Positions 1 to 4,226 of a stretch of DNA of 5,983 nt are shown here, one piece after another. Below the pieces are notes generated by a model that worked only from the letters and a program-made list of their open reading frames with translations, was not told where the DNA came from and did no database searches. This DNA comes from Oscillospiraceae bacterium. GTDB taxonomy: Bacteria; Bacillota; Clostridia; Oscillospirales; Oscillospiraceae. The stretch covers positions 1 through 5,983 of the forward strand of contig CAJGCI010000111.1 in NCBI GenBank assembly GCA_904501855.1, in the 5' to 3' direction. The number at the start of each line of letters is the position of its first letter. The stretch's first letter is position 1. The translations under genes were made by a program, and so were the position numbers.

Positions 1-1233
1 GCCCTCATCACCGGAAACTTCAACGAAGGCATCACCGGCGCCCGCACCATCCGGGCACTGGCGGTGGAAGAGATCATGGGACGGGACTTTGACCGGGACA
101 CCGCCGCCATGCACCACATGGCGGTGCGCACCACCAAGTGGTCCGGACTGTTTACTTCCACCGTCACTGCCCTGTCCTCCATCGCGCTGGCGCTGGTGCT
201 GTGGAAAGGCGGAAACCTCTCCGTGCAGGGCATGATGCAGATCGGCACTCTGTCCGTCTTCATGTCCTACGCCCTGGGCATCATGGAACCCATCCAGCAT
301 ATCGTGGAGGCGACCTCCTCCTTCATTGCGCTGCAGGCCAGTATCGAACGGACTTCGGAACTTCTGGAGACCGCTCCCAATGTGAAAGACTCGGCGGAAG
401 TGGAAGCCGTATACGGCGACACCTTCCATCCGAAGAAAGACAACTGGGAGAAGCTCCGCGGGGATGTGGAGTTCCGGGACGTCTCCTTCCATTATCCGGA
501 CGGCGACGAGCTGGTGCTCTCCCACTTTGATCTGAAGGTTCCTCAGGGCTCCAACATCGCCATCGTGGGCGAGACCGGCGCGGGAAAATCCACTCTGGTC
601 AATCTCGTGTGCCGGTTCTTTGAGCCCACGGAAGGTCAGGTGCTCATCGACGGACGGGACGTTCGGGAGCGCAGCCAGCTGTGGCTTCACAGCAACATCG
701 GCTACGTGCTGCAGTCGCCTCACCTGTTCTCCGGTTCGGTCCGGGAGAACCTCCGATACGGAAAACCGGATGCCGCGGATGAGGAGATCTGGAAGGCACT
801 GAAACTGGTGTCGGCGGATGAAGTGGTCCGGAATATGGAGGACGGTCTCGACAGTGAAGTGGGCGAAGGCGGTGCTCTCCTGTCAACGGGAGAAAAGCAG
901 CTGCTGAGCTTTGCCCGGGCCATCCTGGCCGATCCCGCGATCCTCATTCTGGACGAAGCCACCTCCTCCGTGGATACAGTGACGGAAAAGAAGATCCAGC
1001 AGGCGATCCACGCCATCACGGAATCCCGTACCAGCTTCGTCATCGCCCACCGGCTGTCCACCATCGTGGACTGCGACCGGATCCTCGCCATCTCCGACGG
1101 CCGGATCGTGGAATCCGGCACCCACGAGGAACTGATGCAAAAGAAGGGATACTACTACCGTCTGTACACGCGGCAGTACGAGGATCTGGAGACCTCCCGT
1201 CGTTTTCAGGAGGCACCCGGTCCGATCTCCTAA
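1..1233 (+). CDS. ABC exporter half-transporter, membrane domain plus ATPase domain (5' partial)
   Basis: The reading frame is open from base 1, so the gene begins upstream; 410 residues are visible. Numbering from base 1, the fragment starts in the coupling region typical of exporter membrane domains (NEGITGARTIRALAVEE). Two hydrophobic segments follow at about 47-68 and 80-100, then an ATPase domain from about 156 to 395. The ATPase has an A-loop Tyr165, Walker A GETGAGKST (190-198), Q-loop Gln238, signature LSTGE (294-298), Walker B with Asp318 and the catalytic Glu319, a D-loop (SSVD) and the H-loop His350. This is the type IV (ABCB/MsbA-like) exporter architecture, which uses ATP to move drugs, lipids or peptides outward. 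The signature departs from LSGGQ (LSTGE), as is common in one half of heterodimeric exporters, so a partner gene just upstream is likely. The substrate cannot be read from the sequence. The GTG at 64 is an internal codon, not the start. Confidence 0.95.
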   Translation, partial: ALITGNFNEGITGARTIRALAVEEIMGRDFDRDTAAMHHMAVRTTKWSGLFTSTVTALSSIALALVLWKGGNLSVQGMMQIGTLSVFMSYALGIMEPIQHIVEATSSFIALQASIERTSELLETAPNVKDSAEVEAVYGDTFHPKKDNWEKLRGDVEFRDVSFHYPDGDELVLSHFDLKVPQGSNIAIVGETGAGKSTLVNLVCRFFEPTEGQVLIDGRDVRERSQLWLHSNIGYVLQSPHLFSGSVRENLRYGKPDAADEEIWKALKLVSADEVVRNMEDGLDSEVGEGGALLSTGEKQLLSFARAILADPAILILDEATSSVDTVTEKKIQQAIHAITESRTSFVIAHRLSTIVDCDRILAISDGRIVESGTHEELMQKKGYYYRLYTRQYEDLETSRRFQEAPGPIS

Positions 1234-1261
1234 TCTCCCATCAGAAGATAATATGCAAGCG

Positions 1262-1317
1262 AAAATACAGGCCGGTCTCCATCTTATGCATATGGGAAAC
1301 CGACCTGTATTTTTTTG
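1262..1317 (+). terminator. Intrinsic terminator after the ABC exporter gene
   Basis: A long hairpin starts about 29 bases after the stop codon. The left arm AAAATACAGGCCGGTCTCC (1262-1280) pairs with the right arm ending in CCTGTATTTT (to 1313), followed by a run of seven T at 1310-1316. Read on the plus strand the stem has two C-A mismatches. Read on the minus strand these become G-U pairs, followed by UUUU, so it could also stop minus-strand transcription. Confidence 0.85.
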
Positions 1318-1359
1318 AGTTCTTAATTTTTGTGAAGTTACATAATACCGCCCCTGTTT

Positions 1360-1401
1360 TTTTGTCTATATTATGGATTCATTCAAAATATTTAGACAAA
1401 A
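1360..1401. promoter_or_regulatory. 9-bp perfect inverted repeat, possible operator of the small-peptide gene
   Basis: TTTTGTCTA (1360-1368) is repeated exactly, inverted, as TAGACAAAA (1393-1401). The gap is 24 bp and the half-site centres are 33 bp apart, close to three helical turns. The right half covers the -35 element of the promoter at 1393-1422. This arrangement suits a dimeric or paired DNA-binding regulator. The flanks are A+T-rich, which raises the chance of coincidence, and no regulator gene is visible in the window. Confidence 0.4.
1370..1399 (-). promoter_or_regulatory. Possible divergent minus-strand promoter
   Basis: On the minus strand, TTGTCT (1399-1394) is followed after 18 bp by CATAAT (1375-1370). 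Four of six and five of six bases match the sigma-A consensus. The -35 box lies over the -35 of the plus-strand promoter. A transcript would begin near 1362 and run into the hairpin at 1317-1262 without meeting a useful reading frame. The DNA is A+T-rich, so this may be chance. Confidence 0.22.
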
Positions 1402-1422
1402 TCTCCAAAGTGATGGTATAAT
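1393..1422 (+). promoter_or_regulatory. Sigma-A-type extended -10 promoter of the small-peptide gene
   Basis: TAGACA (1393-1398, five of six matches to TTGACA) is followed after 18 bp by a perfect TATAAT (1417-1422), preceded by the extended -10 element TGG (1414-1416). Transcription should start near 1429, giving a leader of about 55 bases before the ATG at 1485. This is the best promoter match I see in the window, which suggests the peptide is made in quantity when not repressed. Confidence 0.75.
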
Positions 1423-1437
1423 AATCGCAGTAAATTA

Positions 1438-1457
1438 ACGGAGAGGGAAAACTCCGT
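1438..1457 (+). other. Leader hairpin of the small-peptide mRNA
   Basis: ACGGAG (1438-1443) pairs with CTCCGT (1452-1457) across an 8-base loop, AGGGAAAA. It would sit about ten bases from the predicted 5' end of the transcript. Such 5' hairpins often protect short mRNAs from decay. The real Shine-Dalgarno (1471-1476) lies outside this stem. Confidence 0.4.
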
Positions 1458-1484
1458 ATTATTATGGGAAAAGGAGAGAACAAC

Positions 1485-1610
1485 ATGGATTTTCTGAGAT
1501 TCTTACTGGAAAATGAGTTTGTCGTTGGAATCGCGAAAGCTTCCGGCTCCTTGCTGGGTAATTTCCTGGCAGGCATTCTTGGTCCCCTGCTGAGCGGACT
1601 GATGGGCTGA
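1485..1610 (+). CDS. Small hydrophobic glycine-rich peptide, 41 aa, unknown function
   Basis: ATG at 1485 runs 41 codons to TGA at 1608. A strong AAGGAG (1471-1476) lies 8 bases upstream, with a consensus promoter before it and a terminator after it, so this is very probably a real gene although short. An in-frame ATG at 1464 would add seven residues but has no ribosome binding site. The N-terminal part (MDFLRFLLENEFVVGIAK) carries all the charges (Asp2, Arg5, Glu9, Glu11, Lys18; net about -1) and could form an amphipathic helix. A short ASGS link leads to an uncharged segment (LLGNFLAGILGPLLSGLMG) with Gly25, 30, 33, 38 and 41 and Pro34. There is no signal peptidase site, double-glycine leader or cysteine. 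I do not recognise the family. It resembles in general character phenol-soluble modulins, leaderless bacteriocins, small membrane proteins and type I toxins. Its codons (AGA, TTA, GTT) are more A+T-rich than those of its neighbours. Confidence 0.75.
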   Translation: MDFLRFLLENEFVVGIAKASGSLLGNFLAGILGPLLSGLMG

Positions 1611-1624
1611 TCGGACTGCCGATC
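1609..1624 (+). other. Hairpin overlapping the stop codon of the small-peptide gene
   Basis: GATCGG (1609-1614) and CCGATC (1619-1624) form a perfect 6-bp stem with a 4-base ACTG loop. The stem takes in the last two bases of the TGA stop. It is followed within 14 bases by the long terminator stem, so the 3' end of this short mRNA would be strongly folded. It could be a stability element or simply chance. Confidence 0.35.
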
Positions 1625-1634
1625 TTCAGTATTG

Positions 1635-1681
1635 AAAAATAAAAGAGAAGCGATTTGATATCGCTTCTCTTTTATTATTTT
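1635..1681. terminator. Bidirectional intrinsic terminator between the peptide gene and the protease gene
   Basis: AATAAAAGAGAAGCGAT (1638-1654) pairs perfectly over 17 bp with ATCGCTTCTCTTTTATT (1660-1676) across a 5-base TTGAT loop. T-rich tracts follow on the plus strand (TTTTATTATTTT) and on the minus strand (TTTTATTTTTC). It serves both the peptide gene on the plus strand and the converging protease gene, which ends at 1689. Confidence 0.92.
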
Positions 1682-1688
1682 CCGATAA

Positions 1689-3323
1689 TTACGCGCCGAC
1701 TTTTTCGTCAAAGGCTTTCAGGATCACCGCGATCTCCGCGCGGGTGGCCGTCTTCCTGGGACTCAGGGTCCGGGAATCCGTTCCCTGCACCAGCCCGATG
1801 CTCACTGCCCACCGCATGGCCGGCAGCGCGTAGTTGGAAACGGAAGAGGCGTCCGAATACCGGGCGAGGGTTTCCAGATTCCAGGTGTTCTTCCCTTCCT
1901 TCTGGGCAAACTGGTAGAGGATGGCCACCAGCTGTTCTCTGGTGATGGCATCCGATGGTCCGAAGGTTCCGTTGGGATATCCGGCCACCAGTCCGTAGCC
2001 CGAACACCACTGGATGGGATCGTAGTGCCACTCTCCCTTTCGTACATCACTGAAGGAATTGCTGCTCGTCACGGCGGGTTTGCCCTTTTTCGCATAAAGG
2101 ATCGTCGCCACCTGTGCTCTGGTGACCGTGCTATCCGGTGAGAACACGTTCTTTGCGGTGCCGGTCATGTACTGATGGCTCAGGGCATAGTCCACATACT
2201 GGTGGTACCAGGCGTTGCCCGGCACGTCTTTGTATCCGGCACTGGGGCAGCCATCTTCCCGGGCATCTCCGAAATAGATCTTCGCCTGTGTGATGGCTTC
2301 CGGAACATTGATCAGTCCGTTTCCGTAGGCGATATCGTATCCGGCAGCGCCGAGATCCTGGGAGGATACGGTAAGGATCTTCTTGAAATCTGCCAGCGTC
2401 ATGCGGGGATACAGCTGTTTCAAAAGAACTGCCAGACCGGAGACGTAGGGGGCGGCAAAGGAAGTGCCGCTTCCCGTCATCACGGAATTGTTGTCCGCAC
2501 CGAGGCTTACCACGGAAGCGCCGGGGGCCACGACGAATACGCTGTTATTCTGCTGGGAGAAGGACGCCACACGGCGGTTGGCATCCACGGCGCCGACGCC
2601 GATGGTCTCCTCGTAAGCTGCGGGATAGTACAGGGTCCTGGTGCCTTCATTCCCGGCCGAGGCCACGACGATGACGCCTTTCCCGGCGGCATACTGCACC
2701 GCCTGATGGAGGATGTCCACATCCTCCGGAGCGCCGAAGGACATGTTGATCACATTGCAGTGATAATCGTCCACGCAGGAACGGATGGCCTTCACCGCGT
2801 CGCCCACGATGCTCTTGTTGCCGTCGAAGCACTTCATGGTCACAAAAGTGGCTTCCGGTGCCATGCCGGCGATGTCGATATGATTGTTCTTCTTGGCGCC
2901 GATGATGCCGGCCACAAAGGTACCGTGGCCTTCCGTATCGTCGGTGCTTCGGTTATTGTTCAGATAATTGTATCCGGATACCATGTTGCTGCCGATCAGA
3001 TCCGGGTGGGTGGCATGCACACCGGTATCGATGATGCCGATGGTGACGCCTTTTCCCGTCAGCCCCTGATCCCAGGCCGCTTCCATTCCGACAGCCTGCA
3101 TCCCCCACTGATTCCGGAAATACGGATCATTGGGCGTTTCCAGCAGTTCCATCGTTCCGCTTCCGGACTCGATGGGCTCCACCGGGTAGAGGTCCTCCAC
3201 GCCCTGTGCTGTCAGCGTGCTGCTCCCCAGGTTTCCCATTCCTGCCATCAGCAGCACCAGCACCGTCAGTATCAGACCGGCGGCCGTTATTCTCCTTGCT
3301 ATCGTTCTGTCCATCCTTCGCAT
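1689..3323 (-). CDS. Secreted subtilisin-family (S8) serine protease with three SLH repeats
   Basis: From the ATG at 3323 the product is 544 residues. An Arg-rich N-terminus and hydrophobic stretch (about 13-31) make a signal peptide or anchor. The S8 domain spans about 73-346, with Asp99 (IIDTG), His133 (GHGTFVAG), oxyanion Asn225 (SAGNEG) and Ser288 (GTSFAAP), so all catalytic residues are present. Three SLH repeats follow at about 364-410, 423-473 and 488-538, with TRAQ, TREQ and TRAE motifs; such repeats bind secondary cell-wall polymer, so the protease should sit on the cell surface. Only about 40 residues separate the hydrophobic stretch from the catalytic domain, and no I9-type propeptide is evident. 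An ATG at 3389 would extend the frame by 22 residues, but those codons form a terminator-like hairpin and lack a ribosome binding site. AGGG (3333-3330), 6 bases before 3323, supports this start. The ATG at 3314, with AGGA 9 bases upstream, is a close alternative. The substrate is unknown. Confidence 0.93.
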   Translation of the reverse strand: MRRMDRTIARRITAAGLILTVLVLLMAGMGNLGSSTLTAQGVEDLYPVEPIESGSGTMELLETPNDPYFRNQWGMQAVGMEAAWDQGLTGKGVTIGIIDTGVHATHPDLIGSNMVSGYNYLNNNRSTDDTEGHGTFVAGIIGAKKNNHIDIAGMAPEATFVTMKCFDGNKSIVGDAVKAIRSCVDDYHCNVINMSFGAPEDVDILHQAVQYAAGKGVIVVASAGNEGTRTLYYPAAYEETIGVGAVDANRRVASFSQQNNSVFVVAPGASVVSLGADNNSVMTGSGTSFAAPYVSGLAVLLKQLYPRMTLADFKKILTVSSQDLGAAGYDIAYGNGLINVPEAITQAKIYFGDAREDGCPSAGYKDVPGNAWYHQYVDYALSHQYMTGTAKNVFSPDSTVTRAQVATILYAKKGKPAVTSSNSFSDVRKGEWHYDPIQWCSGYGLVAGYPNGTFGPSDAITREQLVAILYQFAQKEGKNTWNLETLARYSDASSVSNYALPAMRWAVSIGLVQGTDSRTLSPRKTATRAEIAVILKAFDEKVGA

Positions 3324-3345
3324 TCCTATCCCTGTTTTTATCGTC

Positions 3346-3381
3346 AAAAAGGTCTTTCGTACAGTTAATGCACGAAAGACC
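3346..3381 (-). terminator. Terminator-like hairpin between the SLH gene and the protease gene
   Basis: On the minus strand GGTCTTTCGT (3381-3372) pairs perfectly with ACGAAAGACC (3360-3351). The stem extends inward by G-U, C-G and A-U pairs to 13 bp with a TTAAC loop, and TTTTT follows at 3350-3346. The inward extension works only on the minus strand, which marks the direction. It lies 28 bases after the SLH gene stop and 23 bases before the preferred protease start. It probably ends most SLH transcripts and lets some read through into the protease gene. Confidence 0.72.
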
Positions 3382-3395
3382 CGTTTCATTTCATG

Positions 3396-3425
3396 ATTTT
3401 ACCGATCATCATGCTCTGTTTGCAA
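3396..3425 (-). promoter_or_regulatory. Weak candidate promoter for the protease gene
   Basis: On the minus strand TTGCAA (3425-3420) is followed after 18 bp by TAAAAT (3401-3396), four of six and five of six consensus matches. It overlaps the end of the SLH gene. A transcript starting near 3389 would carry the hairpin at 3381-3346 in its leader, so attenuation is conceivable. No other promoter fits between the hairpin and the start codon. Confidence 0.25.
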
Positions 3426-4053
3426 CTTTTTCATCGTATGCTTTCAAGATCACCGAAATCTGTGCTCTTGTGGCGTGCTTATTGGGCTCCAGTCCCACAT
3501 TGGACCCGGAAATGATCCCCTTGTGCACGCACCAGGCCATGGCTTCCCATGCCCAGGAACCCACTTCCTGCACATCCGCATAACCGCCGAGACCGATTCC
3601 CATGCCTTCCCCTTCGGCCGCATATCCCTTCAGCTGCGCATACTTATACAGAATGGTCGCCAGCTGCTGGCGGGTAATGAACTCCATGGGATGATACGTT
3701 CCGTCGGGATATCCGGAGACGGCTCCGAAGGTCGCGGCCCAGTTGACGGCCGCGGCATACCATGCATCTGCGGACACGTCGGAGAAACGCGGTTTCGTGC
3801 CGGCGCTGGGCTTGCCGTTCATGGCATAGAAGATCTGGGCGATCTGGGCTCTCGTCACGGCACCTTCCGGATTGAACTGATTGGCGGTGGCTCCCACCAT
3901 GTATCCGCGCTGGACCACATAGTCCACTGCCCCGCGGTACCAGGCATTCTGGGGAACATCCACAAAATCATTTACACTGGCTGCGAACACGGTGCATCCG
4001 AGACTGAGGATCATCGTGATGACCAGGGCCAGTGACAGCAATCGTTTTTTCAA
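3409..4053 (-). CDS. Secreted protein made of three SLH repeats (214 aa)
   Basis: The product opens with a classic signal peptide (MKKRLLSLALVITMILSLG, cleavage likely after VFA at about residue 24). Three SLH repeats then fill the mature chain: about 28-78, 89-140 and 157-207, with TRAQ (67-70), TRQQ (127-130) and TRAQ (195-198). There is no other domain. SLH trimers bind pyruvylated secondary cell-wall polymer, so the protein should coat the wall non-covalently. A lone SLH module may be a minor S-layer component, an adaptor or a competitor for wall sites. The start is TTG, fixed by a strong GGAGG 7 bases upstream. Its C-terminus (TRAQISVILKAYDEKV) closely matches that of the protease encoded downstream (TRAEIAVILKAFDEKV), so the two modules share recent ancestry. 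Gly19-Cys20 looks a little like a lipobox, but the -3 residue is Ser. Confidence 0.93.
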   Translation of the reverse strand: MKKRLLSLALVITMILSLGCTVFAASVNDFVDVPQNAWYRGAVDYVVQRGYMVGATANQFNPEGAVTRAQIAQIFYAMNGKPSAGTKPRFSDVSADAWYAAAVNWAATFGAVSGYPDGTYHPMEFITRQQLATILYKYAQLKGYAAEGEGMGIGLGGYADVQEVGSWAWEAMAWCVHKGIISGSNVGLEPNKHATRAQISVILKAYDEKVANRA

Positions 4054-4060
4054 GTCTACA

Positions 4061-4065
4061 CCTCC
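4061..4065 (-). promoter_or_regulatory. Ribosome binding site fixing the TTG start of the SLH gene
   Basis: GGAGG on the minus strand (4065-4061) sits 7 bases before TTG at 4053. The spacing is ideal and the codons that follow encode the start of a clean signal peptide, so the non-ATG start is well supported. Confidence 0.85.
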
Positions 4066-4110
4066 AACCGGTGACAGAACATTCGGGGGATTGTCTCTAT
4101 CTAGTATTTA

Positions 4111-4139
4111 ATTATCCATCATTTGCGCGGTAAAAGCAA
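4111..4139 (-). promoter_or_regulatory. Probable promoter of the SLH gene
   Basis: On the minus strand TTGCTT (4139-4134) is followed after 17 bp by GATAAT (4116-4111), three of six and five of six consensus matches. The transcript would start near 4104 with a leader of about 50 bases. The 173-bp gap between the two divergent genes also has a short inverted repeat AACCG/CGGTT (4138-4142 and 4150-4154) just upstream of this promoter; its meaning is unclear. Confidence 0.5.
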
Positions 4140-4160
4140 CCGCAAAAGACGGTTCTTCTC

Positions 4161-4189
4161 TTGTTTCTTTGTCAATCTTGTGGCAGAAT
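4161..4189 (+). promoter_or_regulatory. Probable promoter of the AI-2E-family gene
   Basis: TTGTTT (4161-4166) is followed after 17 bp by CAGAAT (4184-4189), three and four of six consensus matches, with the extended -10 element TGG at 4181-4183. Transcription would start near 4196, about 30 bases before the GTG start. A better -35 match, TTGTCA at 4169-4174, has no -10 at proper spacing. Confidence 0.42.
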
Positions 4190-4212
4190 GGACACAGATA
4201 TTTTGAAACAAG

Positions 4213-4218
4213 AAGGAG
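4213..4218 (+). promoter_or_regulatory. Ribosome binding site fixing the GTG start of the AI-2E-family gene
   Basis: AAGGAG lies 8 bases before GTG at 4227. The frame is open further upstream, to a TTG at 4161 and an ATG at 4188, but neither has a ribosome binding site. The extra residues are polar with two cysteines and precede the normal family N-terminus. Confidence 0.8.
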
Positions 4219-4226
4219 TCTTTTCG

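Noticed and set aside
1464..1484. Upstream in-frame ATG giving a 48-residue form of the small peptide
   Set aside because: No Shine-Dalgarno lies at suitable distance before 1464, whereas AAGGAG at 1471-1476 is ideally placed for 1485.
1379..1711. A 110-codon minus-strand frame across the peptide gene and terminator
   Set aside because: It runs through the bidirectional terminator and promoter region and starts inside the protease 3' end. The plus-strand peptide gene has much better signals.
2175..3368. A 397-codon open frame on the plus strand opposite the protease gene
   Set aside because: It is antisense to a clear S8 protease with all catalytic motifs. Its translation is rich in His, Gly and Asp in a pattern typical of the reverse frame of G+C-rich genes, with no recognisable domain and no ribosome binding site identified.
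3475..4035. A 186-codon open frame on the plus strand opposite the SLH gene
   Set aside because: It is a shadow of the SLH coding sequence, with low-complexity His/Gly-rich translation and no support for initiation.
3991..4053. Lipoprotein signal (Gly19-Cys20) in the SLH protein
   Set aside because: The -3 position is Ser where a lipobox needs Leu, Val or Ile, and a normal signal peptidase I site (VFA) follows directly.
1686..4053. The repeated similar stretches in the two SLH genes as a mobile or nucleotide repeat
   Set aside because: The similarity is at protein level, from SLH modules. I saw no long exact DNA repeat, terminal inverted repeats, transposase or CRISPR-like array anywhere in the window, and no tRNA or rRNA gene.
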